This document shows, piece after piece, positions 13,454 through 26,259 of a stretch of 64,000 nucleotides of DNA. Each line of letters opens with the position of its first letter. Position 1 is the stretch's first letter. Under the pieces are notes generated by a model. That model worked only from the letters and a program-made list of their open reading frames with translations, ran no database searches and was not told the origin of the DNA. A program made the translations under genes and the position numbers. Source of the DNA: Vitis vinifera (Eukaryota > Streptophyta > Magnoliopsida > Vitales > Vitaceae); the NCBI RefSeq assembly GCF_030704535.1, contig NC_081815.1, positions 2,123,001 to 2,187,000 on the forward strand. Direction: 5' to 3'.

Positions 13454-16400
13454 TTAAAGATCTGCTCTTCCTGGGTATCTGGGGAAGGGAATAACGTCTC
13501 GTATGTTGTCGATGCCAGTGGCAAAAAGGATCATTCTTTCGAAGCCTAAACCAAACCCACAATGTTTTACAGTTCCATAGCGCCTCAAGTCAAGGTACCA
13601 CTCATATGGCTCAAGGGGAAGTCCCATCTCCAAAATCCTGCAATCGAAATAATGCAGCACCCATAAGAAATTGCCAACACAGTCACAAATTACAAATTCA
13701 TAGTTCAAGATTTCATGCAAAAGCAAATATCCCCTCAAAGAGAAAATGCTTATTTTTGGAAAATTACACGATAGTTCTTATACCTTTTCTCAATAACCTC
13801 GTATCTCTCTTCCCTTTGGCTCCCCCCAATTAATTCTCCCACCTGAATATACAGGCATATAAATATCAAATAGCACAAAAAAACACACCACACTACTAAC
13901 GTGTTATCAAGGAGGTTCTTCTTTCCCTCGTAGGTTCTTACAAACTCAGGAGGAAAATGTGCTGTTGAATTGAAAAAGGGTAAAAATCAAGTTTATGAAA
14001 TGGGTTTAGGGAAACAGCCTACCTTTGGTACAAGAACATCCATAGCAGCTACAGTCTTCATGTCATCGTTAAGCCTCATGTAGAATGCTTTAATTCCTTT
14101 TGGGTAATCATGAACGATAACAGGCTTCTTAAATAATACCTCTGTCAAGAATCTGCATTATTAGGCAAACCATGACATCAGCACATGCACTCAAGGAAAG
14201 GAAAATGAGGGCACAGGCCTACATACCTTTCATGCTCAGATGCTAAATCAATCCCCCATTCCACTTTATTCTCAAATTTCTTATCTTTCTTGACAGCTTC
14301 CTCCAGAAGTTTGATTGCCTCTGTGTATGAAATTCGCTCAAAGGGCGTTGACGCAACCATTCTTAGACGATCAATGCAGCCTTTATCAAAATTTTTAGCC
14401 ATGAATTCCATATCATCAATGCAATTGTCAAGTAACCACTGGCAAAGAAATTTCACATAGGCCTCCGCACAATTCATATCATCCTACAAAAATATGAAAA
14501 GTTAGATGCCTTTTTGAATGTGAAACATTTGTTTCAAAAGCCACTAGACATGTGCTCATCATAAAATATATATATATATATATATTCAAGGGGTACTCAA
14601 ACATTCGCATAACAATTTAATCAATTCACTGTTTAGCATGTCACACAAAATTTGACACCATAATCAACAAAAAAGAGGGAAAAATGTCATTCATGGAAAT
14701 TCCAAAATGTCAGATTCAATTTTCATGAGACATTTAAACTGCCCATGATTATCTTCATAGTTCATTATAAAGCAGTCCATTCCGCCTGAGACTGCAGTAT
14801 GATAATCAATTCAAATGAGGAAAGAAACATATATGCTGAGATACATACTCACACACACATATGCACACATGTACAAGCTAACTTTAAAGTTCCAAATTAG
14901 TCTTCTCAAGCACCTAACTTTGCAGGTGAGGATGATAAAGTTTAAATATAAAATACCTTAAGATCTGCAAATGCTATTTCAGGCTCCACCATCCAGAATT
15001 CTGCCAAATGCCTTGAGGTGTGAGAGTGTTCAGCTCGAAAAGTTGGCCCAAATGTATAGACACTGCTAACGGCACATGCATAAGTCTCAACTTGCAGTTG
15101 GCCAGAAACGGTCAAAAATGCTTGACGGGCAAAGAAATCCTGGGAATAATCAATCTTCCCATCTTTTTGAGGGATACCAGGCTTAAGCTTAGATCGCTCT
15201 TCCAGCCTTGAGAGATTCTCCTTAGCCTTGTTAAGTTCAGCCACAGATGCGGTGATTTCCCCCTTACTTGCTTTAGCAGATTTGAGTTGGGCAACAGCCT
15301 CTCCTTTCTCCTTAACAAGTGCCTTGGCAGCTTCAATGTCAGCTTCTGATGGAGGAGGATTCTTAATAAGTTCCTTTTCCACCTTTTCCGCATCACTAAT
15401 CAAGGTTGTAACTTGAAACATTTCACCAGCACCCTCACAATCACTGGTGGTGATAATTGGAGTGTGTATATAGAGAAATCCATGATTTTGGAAGAATGTG
15501 TGGGTAGCATAAGCCAATGCATTACGGATTCTAGCAACTGCAGAAATCTGAAAACAGTCATAATAAATAGATGTCACTCATAATAGCACATGAGGCAACA
15601 TAAAATAGAGACACGGATTAATAAACTATTATTGCATCACAAAACTCTTTAGCTGAGCTATATAATCAGCTTGGATCTTGCAGTGAGCAATGGAGCTAAA
15701 ACCAAATTACACCTGTACCTGTTAAATGTACTACCCATGTGATTCGTAAACATCCAAATTCAAGTTGGAAAGTCACTTTTCAGAAAATAAGTAGAGCCAA
15801 ATGTAAAGAGAGAGGGAGAGAAGGGAAGATGACCATTTGACTAAAAAATAGCTTAAGATAAAGGAAATTCAGTGGCCAAATTATAAGTGAAAGTTGGTTT
15901 CAAATTAAGCATTTTCTCCAGAAAATTGAGGTTAAACTTAAAAGAGCATGATAACACTAATTGCTTTCTTTGCTCAACAACCATTGTGATTCAAAAAGTA
16001 AACCAAAAATTAGCTTTGACATTTCACTGATAAAACTCAGGAATTCAAAGAATTTTGACATTGGAAAAATTGAAAAGCCCTTCAAAAACAACAAAATTGG
16101 GAATGCGTCCATAAATATTTTTCCTTTTTCCCGATAAAAATTACATATTTATTATAAAAATTCCTTTTCCCCCTTTGGCTAGCATATGGAATTAATAAAT
16201 TCGGGCATTTTGGCTACGCGTGATTCTTCCATGCAGATTTAACCCATTGATCCATACTAATTTAGGTTAGCATGATCCTTCCATGCAGATTTAACCCATT
16301 AATCCACCAAATTCAGTACCATTTCACTAGCTCTCCCTTTTAAGATAGGAAAAGAAAAGTAAACGGATGTTTCCAATGATAAATCCCCCTGCTTGGAAAA

Positions 16401-17099
16401 AGATCCGAAGTAGCCAAAAAATGAGTCTTTTTCATTTTCCCCAATCCAAAACAGCACTACGTCAAATTCAAATCCCATTTTTCTCCCCCTTTTCCTCAAA
16501 TTTCTACCCATCCAAACAGACCACAATTGCAAATCAGATTTATCCCTGCCAAGAAACTCAAAAACATCTCAAATCAACAGAAACGTATATAGAGAGAGTA
16601 GTACCGTGTTGGTTCTTGGTCGAAAGTGAACAAAATCTCTTAGAAACTCGAGGGTTAGCCTGGTCTTAGGCAACGGATACTTTGCTGGATCCACAGGACC
16701 AACGTGATGGACCTTCTCAACCCTGAGCTCCACCCTCTGCTTCGTCCCCTCAGGAGGGACCTTGAGCAAGCCCTCTACGTGCACGCACGTGCCGGTCTGC
16801 ACGAGCTGGCCCAGAGGCGCCACGGCGGCGTCGACGATGACCTGAAGGTTCGCCGGACAGGACCCGTCATTGAGTTCAAGGAAAGCAAACGAACCCTTGC
16901 CTTGCTCCCGACCGGTCTTGACCCAACCCCCGACCTTTACGGTCTGACCGGCGAGGCCAGCGCCGCCGTCGGGGCGGGAGAGAATGGTGCGGATCAGGTG
17001 ACGGTCGGAGAACTGGGCCTTGACGAAGGGAGTGGAAACGTCGTCGTTTAGGGTTGCCAACGCCATTTGGTCAACCGGCGGCACAGAATCCTCGGCCAT
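13454..17099 (-). CDS. SYNC1: Asparaginyl-tRNA synthetase, cytosolic, 571 aa
   Basis: This class IIb aminoacyl-tRNA synthetase charges tRNA-Asn with asparagine in the cytosol. Six exons (16605-17099, 14957-15547, 14227-14483, 14023-14152, 13784-13842, 13454-13637) join in frame with GT-AG introns. Residues ~40-150 are the OB-fold anticodon-binding domain ([20 protein letters not shown]). Class II motif 2 starts at 335 ([16 protein letters not shown]), and motif 3 is GFGLGFERM at 538-546 with the ATP-binding Arg. Residues ~237-285 form a helical WHEP-like insertion ([20 protein letters not shown]) inside the catalytic domain, as in plant cytosolic AsnRS. Length fits the family (about 570). I chose MAEDS at 17099; an upstream in-frame ATG at 17210 would add a basic leader not typical of the cytosolic form, though plastid or mitochondrial targeting from it cannot be fully excluded. 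Confidence 0.95.
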
Positions 17100-17143
17100 T
17101 GGGCGACTCTGCTGCTGTGGTGACTCCTTTAGGTGACTACGGT

Positions 17144-17152
17144 AAACCCTAA
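17144..17152 (+). promoter_or_regulatory. Telo-box in AsnRS leader
   Basis: AAACCCTAA lies 45 bases upstream of the AsnRS ATG. Telo-boxes are enriched near the transcription start of plant translation-machinery genes and act in either orientation. Function here is inferred. Confidence 0.5.
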
Positions 17153-17624
17153 TTGGGTTCTTATTCCGCGGAAGGACCCTTTTTTTTTTAATGCGGTTGC
17201 TTGGAATCAACGGTCCATGAAGGTTTGTCTGATATATAAGGAAAAATTAAAATCAAATCAATATTCCTTTGTCCCGGATATTATTTCCTTCGAATCCAAG
17301 CACATAGTGTGACAACAAAAATTAAAGTGTAACTTTAATTCACAAGGTTACGATTAAATACATTTAGTTTCTATTGGTTTAAAATTTCACCATTGAGAGG
17401 TTGATTAAAATAAAAAACAAAAATGATAGAAAAAGTATTTTATGAAATTTTAATTTTATAGGGATTAGATATATTTAATCAAAATTTAAGGAGCTGAATG
17501 AAATTAACTTAACATATAAACGAGCATATATTTATGTATGTTAAATCATTTTATTCACCTATGTGTTTTCACCTTCTATAAAATTATTTTTATTTTTTTT
17601 TTAAGAAAAGTTTGAAAACATTAA

Positions 17625-17960
17625 GGTGTTGTTTGATAATTGTTTTTAAGAACAATTTTATATTTCTTAAAACAAAAAACTAGAAAACATGTTTGACAAC
17701 AAGAAAAAACGACGTTTTTTGATAACATCTTTTAGTTGTTTTCATTTTTTTTTTGAACTATTTAAAAAAATAATTATACAAAGATATATAATGATTAAAA
17801 ATAAAATTATAAACATAAAAATTATTTTTAAAACATATTAAAAATAGACTAAAAATATTTTAGGTTCTCAAATAGACTTTTATTTTATAAAACATCGTAA
17901 AACTGTTTTTAAAAACTATTTTTTTAATATTGTTTTTAAAAACAATTACCAAACAAACCC
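17625..17960. mobile_element. hAT-like MITE
   Basis: The left end GGTGTTGTTTGATAATTG and the right end (complement GGGTTTGTTTGGTAATTG) are terminal inverted repeats around a ~336-bp AT-rich body without ORFs. Flanking words AAAACATT (left) and AAAATATT (right, after the TIR) could be an 8-bp duplication with one change, the hAT footprint. Confidence 0.55.
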
Positions 17961-18331
17961 AAAATATTTGTTTTCACTTTTCCATTTTTTCTAACTCAAT
18001 TGTTTAAAAAAAAACAAAAGAGTTGATTGATTTAAAAAATAATTTTCTCTTCTCAAAAACACAATTATTTTTTAGATTTTAAAATATATTTAATAATCTT
18101 TTTGTCATAAAACAAGTTTTTTAGAACTTGTTGTGGGAAACTATTTTAGTTGTTTTTATTTATTTGTTGCTTTAAAAATAATAATTTATAATTATAAAAA
18201 AAAACATAACAATAAAATATTGAAAATAAATTTTATTTTTAAAAACAGATAAAAAACAAATTGATATGTTATTTCTAAAAGTAAATTATTTTTATATGTT
18301 AGTAAATATTTTTAAAAATAAATTTTATTTA

Positions 18332-18376
<45 letters not shown>

Positions 18377-18868
18377 GTTAATAAATTATTTATATATATT
18401 ATTTATAATTTATTTCACTTATTTTAATTGTTAAATATAAAAATTAAATAAGAGAAAATAAATTTTCTTTAACTGTTTTTTTTTATATTAGTTTTTCAAA
18501 ACCAAACATAATTTTAATATAACTTATAGAGTCGATTTTGAAGTGGTTTTAAAAATACGTTTTTAGTTTGGAAGTAGTTTTAAAAAACGTTTTTAATTTT
18601 AAAAGTGTTTTTGAAAAAACATCATATATTTGATAAAAAGTAAAATTTGAAATATTATTTAAGTTACTTATTTAAATATATTTTTTTAATAAGATTATCA
18701 ATTTAATGATAAAATTAAAATAATAATTTAATTTCTTACACAAAAATTCAAAATATTATCAAATAGAATTTTTGGCATTTCTAATTACATCTTTATTCAA
18801 TAATGGTAAACAAAAGTTTGAAATGTCGGGGAAAATGAATCACAACAAAAGTATGTTTGTGGACTTGT
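17961..18868. other. AT-rich intergenic DNA with (TA)n microsatellite
   Basis: No coding signal. The stretch is very AT-rich and includes a perfect TA dinucleotide run at about 18339-18373. It separates the divergently transcribed AsnRS and eS30 genes. Confidence 0.7.
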
Positions 18869-18967
18869 TGGGCCAGTAACTTAGTATTGGGCCGGGATCA
18901 GGCCCAATCCCAACTCACCCCACGCCTGCCAGCCACGATATATATTCATGTCCCCCAAAAACCCTAA
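18869..18967 (+). promoter_or_regulatory. eS30 core promoter: three site II words, TATA and telo-box
   Basis: TGGGCC occurs at 18869-18874 and 18888-18893, and GGCCCA at 18901-18906. A TATATAT stretch sits at about 18939, and the telo-box AAACCCTAA at 18959-18967, ~70 bases before the eS30 ATG. Site II plus telo-box is the established signature of plant ribosomal-protein promoters, bound by TCP-class and Pur-alpha/TRB-type factors, and coordinates expression with cell proliferation. The motifs are seen; their use here is inferred. Confidence 0.8.
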
Positions 18968-19035
18968 CCCTAGAATTCCCATTGTTTGGAGCCAGAAGCC
19001 AAAGAAGCAGCATCAGGAACTTCTGAAAATCCACC

Positions 19036-19452
<417 letters not shown>

Positions 19453-21064
19453 GCGCAAAATATGAAAATTTGAAGACTGGTTTTGTTGTTTTTAATGAAT
19501 GGTTAGGATATTTCAAGTCTACAATACTGGTTTTTGATACTGGTGTTAACACCATTTTTTGAAGGTTCTTTTAGCTGAACGATGTTGAATTTATGCTTAC
19601 TTTGTTAGCCAGAGATTATGTGATTTTGCCTTAAGAATGTCTTGATTTGGTGTTACTCTATGAGCTTGAATTTATGATTGCCATATCACTTTTAAGAAAT
19701 CTTAGCCATGAGTTGTTTGCATTTTCTGGAGTGGTATACTGGGTATTGAGTGGTAGGATTGTGGCCTTTCAAGTATGTTTACAGTATAAATGTTTTGGTT
19801 TTTGTAGAAATTTCACCGCTGAAGTTAGTTGATATCCAACTATTTGTTTGGTTTTGGGGATTGGCATAAATGCAATGATGGGTTTAATGCTTGTAGCTGC
19901 TAAATTTTGCTCATGGTATGGGCAGTGCAGTGCTTAAAGATAATGATTAATACTTGAAACATGGATTTACAAGTATATTGCCCAAGTAGCTATGAGGCCT
20001 GGCTCAAGTGGTGAAGGGTGGGGAGGATTTGTGGGAGGTTCTGTGGTCAACTCCACCCCAATGGGGACCAAAATTTATCTGTAATAAAAAGTATATTGCC
20101 CAAGTAGAAATTATTTCCTTCAACGGTTTTCGTTCAGCTAACAATAATTTACAACAATGTATCCTGGATTTGTAGTATTATTGCAAATGCTTGTGGGTAT
20201 GCAATAACTTTCAATTAGTTCATGCCTACATCCATATAGGTTCCGATTTTGTTAGGGTTAAAAAGTTTAATTTCTAATGTGTTACCCAAGGGCATGCAGC
20301 ATTGCAGTTTGGATATCATTGGCTAACAAGAGCCAAATGACTCCACGTTGTGTTTACATTTTTCTGGATCAGAATCCAAATGTGTCATTCTACTGAACTT
20401 GCCATCATGGCTTACTAATAACATGTTTTGGTTGTAATGGCTTCATTATAATTGCCAATTTTTGAGATATCAGATGTATAACATTTGGCAGAAACCAACT
20501 ATAGATGGTAAATACTGGTCTTTTTCACCTTCTTCTGTACCAATGGTATTATGGCTGTGCAGCTTCTATTTGTATGCATCAGTATGAGGTATGAAGTATG
20601 AACTGTAATTGATGTTAAGCTAAACAGGACCAATGAATGGTTCCCACAATGTTTGGTCAGAGATTGATTAAGTCTTCCATTGCTTATGCTCTTGGCCCAT
20701 AGTCACAATTTAGCATATTGTTTGCCATTTAGGACTCCTGTCTTTCCTTAGTGTGCAACAGCAGTTTGAGGAATTCCCAGATACTTTTCTTTAAACAGAA
20801 TAATTTTAATTAAATTTACGTTTTATTTCTTTCTGAAATTTTTGGGGTTTAGGGCGAGGAGGGAAAACTGCAAAGAGGAGGAGAAGCCCATCTAGATTGA
20901 ACTCAGAAGTGAAGAAACTCTACAAGCTTAAAAAGAATGGAGACATCATATATAGGACAATAGGTTTGGGTATTGTTAATTGTACAGCACCCATGATCAA
21001 CAAAGACAAAGCTAATAACAAGTATTTGAGATAACAATTATTGAAGTGATGGAATTCCCGATCC
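19453..21064. other. Downstream flank of eS30 with unexplained basic coding-like patch
   Basis: It starts with the eS30 3' UTR region and contains one short SINE (separate entry). Near 20853-20960, after a pyrimidine-rich acceptor-like TTTAG, one frame reads GRGGKTAKRRRSPSRLNSEV and on to KKLYKLKKNGDIIYRTIG. This could be an exon remnant of an unrecognised gene, but no start, partner exon or homology is visible, so it is not called as a gene. Confidence 0.35.
19990..20088 (+). mobile_element. Very short SINE with perfect 19-bp target duplication
   Basis: A 99-bp insert with an A-box-like TGGCTCAAGTGGT, a B-box-like GGTTCTGTGGTCAACTCC and a TAATAAAAA tail is bracketed by identical 19-base words AAGTATATTGCCCAAGTAG at 19971-19989 and 20089-20107. 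The duplication proves insertion by a target-primed mechanism. The perfect flanks imply it is recent compared with the rest of the spacer. Confidence 0.88.
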
Positions 21065-21475
21065 CTACGAATTCTTGCAATGGAGAATCAAGGCTTTTAG
21101 GTTCTCATTGTGTTCTTCAGTGTTCCTCTCACTGCAATACCCAACATTCCCTGCTGGTTTCATCGGCTGCAACCTTCTGGCGTCCTTTGGCCCTGCTTCA
21201 ACCAGCCTGAAACATTCCATATACTTCCTAACATTTCGCTGAAATGACTCCCAAAACTTTTTACCATTACACCTACCTAAATCAAAGAGGTGGTCTCCTG
21301 AACATGGTCGATTTCGGTTTAAACATGTGTTACTACCAGGGGATGAAGATGAAGATGTGGACGATGGTAAAGTTCTAATACAGGGCTTGCGATTTGATGG
21401 GGATCTAGAGGAGGGAATGGCATTGAAGACCCATCTATCACATGTGACGTCAGATACAAACCCTACAGGCTCCAT
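21065..21475 (-). CDS. Possible small unknown gene, 136 aa
   Basis: A single-exon minus-strand ORF starting MEPVGFVSDVTCDRWVFNA has a Ser/Pro-rich stretch (residues ~20-50, a run of six Ser/Thr), then a more structured half with CSGDHLFDLGRCNGKKFWES and RNVRKYMECFRLVEAG. A TATA-like TTATAAA on the minus strand lies about 90 bases upstream (near 21567). I do not recognise the family. The second half looks folded and the codon usage is not AT-skewed like the spacer, but the ORF could also be a partial or decayed gene. No signal peptide or membrane segment is seen. Confidence 0.4.
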   Translation of the reverse strand: MEPVGFVSDVTCDRWVFNAIPSSRSPSNRKPCIRTLPSSTSSSSSPGSNTCLNRNRPCSGDHLFDLGRCNGKKFWESFQRNVRKYMECFRLVEAGPKDARRLQPMKPAGNVGYCSERNTEEHNENLKALILHCKNS

Positions 21476-21986
21476 TCCAAAACCAATGCTTCTGATCCAG
21501 ACTCTCTAAACATTCACTATGCTTGACTCTTTGAGTTGTGAAAATCCAAGAGAAACGAACCTAGTTTATAAGGCACAAGCTTGTACTCGTTTAGGCTTAT
21601 CTTTTTGTACTATCATGGACCTAAATTTTGGCTGTCAATAACAAACTTTCTTAAAAAGGGGAGACTGATGACAGGCAATTACATTGCTTCTTTCCTTTGT
21701 GGAGAGAAAAAAGACAAGCTACATTCTATTTATTGAGCTAAATTATTGCATTTTACTCATATATCAATGTTTCCAATGTACCATATCTTCCTTAAATAGT
21801 TTTTCTTTCCTAGCAGATAAACATTAATTCCAGTGACCCTTCAACACCCTCCTTCCTTATGTACAGAGTATGAAACTTTAGAGCAGTCTCTGGTAAGTGG
21901 TAACAAATACACATTTAGTTTGTAAATTGTAACCATGCTCTATATTAGTTGAAGCCCTTACCCGGTATTGAGAAAATTTAAGCACC

Positions 21987-24900
21987 TCACAACTCGTCAT
22001 GCAAACTTTCCTTTGGCGAAGTGATTATCGGTTGTTGATATTCCAGGAGGTACCTTGTGGCTAATGATGCATGTAGAGCTGCACCATATGGAAGTGCATC
22101 TTCATTGACGGTATAGTAGGGTGTATGTCCCAGTTCGAGCTGCCCCCTAGTTTCGTTTTTCATCCCCAGGTAGTAGAAGTATCCTGGAATGGCCTCTGCA
22201 AAAAATGAGAAGTCTTCAGCTCCCATCACCAGTGGCATTTCCTTGATATTCTGGGTACCAAGCATATCCCCTGCAACATTCTGGAAGTGCTTGTGCAAAT
22301 CTTTGTTATTTGCAGTTACCGGGTAGAAAGGGTCGTTAAAATGCACTGTTGCATTGCACCTCTGTACGCTAGATTGTAATGTGATAACCTGTCACTTGCA
22401 TTTGTAGAGAATCAATGTCACAATAAGATATGAGATTATAAAAAAGATTCTTTAGACATTTTCAAGTGCTAGTGCCATAATGATATAGAGCTCGAAATCA
22501 ATGACTTTTATCCACTTTACCTCTTCAATTCGTTGTTTGAGTTGCAGAAAGCTTTCTTTTGAAAATGCCCTGAATGTGCCTCCGATTGTAACGGAATCAG
22601 GAATGACATTAAATGCACCGCCACCTTTGAATTTAGCAACTGTGACAACCTGCACAGTTTAATCATTTTCAAATTCATCCTCTAGAAACAGGGAATAGAA
22701 TTGGAGAAAGGATAAGAGGAAAGATTTCTCAAATTCAAATGGATTGATTACATCACTCCATGGTCCTGAAAATGATCACTGTGATGCTCAAATACAGATT
22801 TGTTTCAAAATCCAAGCTAACAAAAAAAAAATGTAAGAATGGATTCAGGTTTTGTGAAGCATCCAAAATCCTGTAAATGAACTTTCGTAGATGTGGCTAA
22901 CTATCAGGAATCAAAAGATGGGGATCAAACTCTTAACTGCAAATCTAGAAGGACCTTGCAAACCACAAATTTCAGATATTGCTAATCAATCGTTGGAGAA
23001 GGCCAAAAAACAACCCAACGCTACGACTATTCCTTGAAGAAGACAGGTTCTATTGTTTGTTCAATTTGATTGAATGAATTCAGCACAAAAGTAATTACTC
23101 TTAAATTAGACATAGGCAGCTAGTTCCAGAGAGGATGAAGTACCTGTGAATCCAAGGGATCAGCTTCACGGGAAACCAGTTGCTGCAAACTAACTATCAC
23201 ATTTGAAGCTGCCAATATTGGGTCTATGGAGTGCTGGGGAAGGGCTGCATGGCCCCCTTTTCCACTAATTACAGCATCAAAAAAACCACAGGCAGCTAAA
23301 ACGGGGCCAGACCTGGAGGCCACTGAACCAATAGGTACACGAGGTGAGACATGCAGCCCAAAGATGGCATCAATGTTCTCCAATATTCCAGTTTCTAACA
23401 TTTTCTTTGCCCCTCCGTCTCGTTCCTCAGCCGGTTGGAAAACAAGAACGACTGTTCCCTATTGAAACCAGAAGCGATAATCACAAAATTTCTTCCATAG
23501 AAGACATGAGTATTCTGCAATATTACTTACCATCTTACTGATACAGTATCATGAACAGTGATATATCCCAACATGCAAAGTTGACTTTAATCTTGCAAAA
23601 AGAAGGCATAAAGAACACCTTTATATCATGTATGATGTTCTAGTCAATAGTCACTAACCAGCTTTCTATAGGTAAATTGGCTGTGTCATTGATATTACTA
23701 CCATTAGAGATGCAACTACACAATTTCAAAATATTTTCTCTTAGCTATTGCTCTGTTGGTTTTGGACTAAACTACTGCAAAGGTCCATTCTTACTTAAGT
23801 AACCAATTTAATTAAAAATGCATATTTTATCACCAATGGTTACAAAAGTAAATAAATCATAGGATTTATAAAAGAACTGGGTATAAGGAGTTTTTATGTT
23901 AGGAAAAGCCCTTCATCCCGTGACTTTGAGCATAAAGGTAGGTTCCTCAAAAGATACAAAGGATGGCCCAAAATTTCAATGAGAGTATAATGCCATGCCA
24001 AACTCCAATTTCATCATCTGATATTTGTGTGTGGAAGGGTGATAACTTAGAAGACTCTATGTAAGAGAATGTTCTAGGAAACTGTCAAATGTATAAAATG
24101 GTACAAAAACAAGAAAGGATGTAAGAATAAAGGTTCTAGTGAAAACCAAAACCAAGCTTAGCTTGTCCTAATCTGCCTATGACTAACATATCACATTTGG
24201 CTAACTCACCTCACAAACAAGAGCATCATACCAAATAACTTCATAATCAACACATGTTACCAAACAGATATTTCCAAACCAACAAGTTCAAAAACAGCCA
24301 TACAAGTATACAACATATATTCATCCCACGAGTTCTAAAACAGTATCACACAAGAAATTTTCCAACTACCAAATAGATGAATTGAAAAGAAAACACTATT
24401 CTTAGCAATGACAACATATAACCAAAAACAAGTTCTAAAGCAACTGTATTCATTGCAGCGAGAAACAATTTCTTTCTAACCAAACATGTCAATCCTTTCT
24501 TGAAACTAGGGTTTGCAATATTAACTGTGAATCTCTTGGATTGGATTGGGTTGTGTTTGTCCTTGAGGTTTGGATTGGACTTCCATTTTATTTATTATTA
24601 TGTAACCTACTGTTGCAATATTCTGTTCCCATATTCTCCTTTAGCAAAGCTGTTTGGGTGAAGACAAAGGCTGCAATACCATGCGACTACTAAAATGCCA
24701 TTTTCTATTCATTACTGAACTGGCTAGATCGGAGCGCCAATTTCTTTCCATCTCTTTGAAAATTATTACTAATTTCTTTTACTTTATCTTCCTATGTCAA
24801 ATTTAGGTTTCACTTCCTTCTGGATAAAACAAACAAGAACAACAACAAAATTCTCTCAACAGATGCATTCATTAAAATCTTTCTCATCCCCGTATACTTT

Positions 24901-26119
24901 CTTTTTTATAGTGAGTCACATAACCATGTTTATAACTCATTTATTTAGCACTAAAAAACTTTACATTTGTATAAAACTACAGAATCTGACATTCAAATTA
25001 TACTTGTGAAATTATGATAGTTGCCATTTACTTCCTTTACCAATATTGTGTTTGCCATGAAACATTTTTTAACCGATAATGAAATCAATTTTCGATCATG
25101 AATTATTTAATGCACAATGCTAACTGAAACAACCTACCAACCGGTCATAAACCGAGACATAACAGGGGAATGATATGATATGCCATTTCAAGGCATAAGA
25201 AAGTTTGAAAAAAATGATAGCAAGAAACCTGCACCTGCAAATCGTGGCGATGCTTTTGAAGCATCTTTGCAGCACCAAGAAGCATCGCAACATGGGCATC
25301 GTGCCCACAAGCATGCATCTTTCCTGGAATTTTACTTTTATGCTCCCATTCTACACCCTCCTGTGCCAATCAAACATCCACTGTTTTTCAACAATTGCCT
25401 TATTTAATCATATACTATAAACAATTTCCATTCTCATAAACCTTAAAGCATTAACCCCCAGTGCAACCAAACAATCAAAATTCAAAACAACATGAGATTC
25501 TGATACATCTCCTAGTATGACTCAAAAATCCATTCTTCCTTTTTTTTTTTTTTTTCTTTTCTTTCCTTTCCTTTCCTTTCTTTTTCTAGCAATGCCTCTT
25601 AAACAAATTCATATAACGAGTAATACTAATGAAATTAGGGCAATAAAAAATTGTATTACCACGATCTAAGACCACAAAAACCAATAAAAATCAATTAAGA
25701 ACAATTTCATTCCACATGCACCAAGGAAACACTTTTCCTGGAAAAAAATGCAACTTATATATATATAGAACCTGCATAGGCAGAGCATCCATGTCTGCTC
25801 TGATAGCAACGAAAGGAGGTTCGCCGGTGCCGATAAAGCCGACAACGCCGGTGACTGCAACTGGGAACCTATAGGGAATGTCCATCTTATCAAGCTCAGT
25901 TCTAATAAGTTTACTGGTCTCAAATTCCTCGAACCCAAGTTCTGGGTTCTCGTGGATTATCCTCCTAATGCCAACCATCCATTCAGAAATCTCAGGTTCT
26001 CTTGCATAATCGAGGAAGTCAGCCGAGATTTGTGCCAACCTCTCCGGGTTTGAGGAGCTGAGTGTCGCCACAAACATGTGGAGAATGAAAATCGAACGCA
26101 ACCAGTTGCCCAAACCCAT
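21987..26119 (-). CDS. IAA-amino acid hydrolase, ILR1/IAR3-like, 439 aa, ER-retained
   Basis: This M20-family metallo-amidohydrolase releases indole-3-acetic acid (or jasmonate) from amino-acid conjugates. Five exons (25772-26119, 25235-25360, 23144-23458, 22521-22649, 21987-22388) join in frame. An N-terminal hydrophobic signal ([17 protein letters not shown]) leads into the ER, and the C-terminal HDEL (436-439) is a retention signal. Metal and catalytic residues are present: HACGHDAH with C134 and H136, the AEE pair at 169-170, H194 in FGLHV and H394 in [14 protein letters not shown] is also intact. The dimerisation lid ([16 protein letters not shown]) is typical. Length matches the family (~440). 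Two G-box words lie upstream. Whether IAA-Ala, IAA-Leu or JA-Ile is preferred cannot be read from sequence. Confidence 0.94.
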
Positions 26120-26259
26120 GATTTCTGCAACTGAGGTTTGAGATTTGAGGGGAGTTTGTGAGATTTACGGGGGTTTGAGAAATGGGCATGTGGGTGGCTT
26201 TTGTTTGGGAAACCAGAAAATGAGCAACCAGCTAACTACAAAAGTAGGGGTGATATCAT

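Noticed and set aside
16704-17051. 115-codon plus-strand ORF of high GC
   Set aside because: Antisense to AsnRS exon 1; no family resemblance.
17100-17210. Upstream in-frame ATG that would lengthen AsnRS by 37 residues
   Set aside because: The extension (basic, Lys/Arg/Gln-rich) is not part of the family consensus; MAEDS fits the cytosolic enzyme start. Dual targeting is not excluded.
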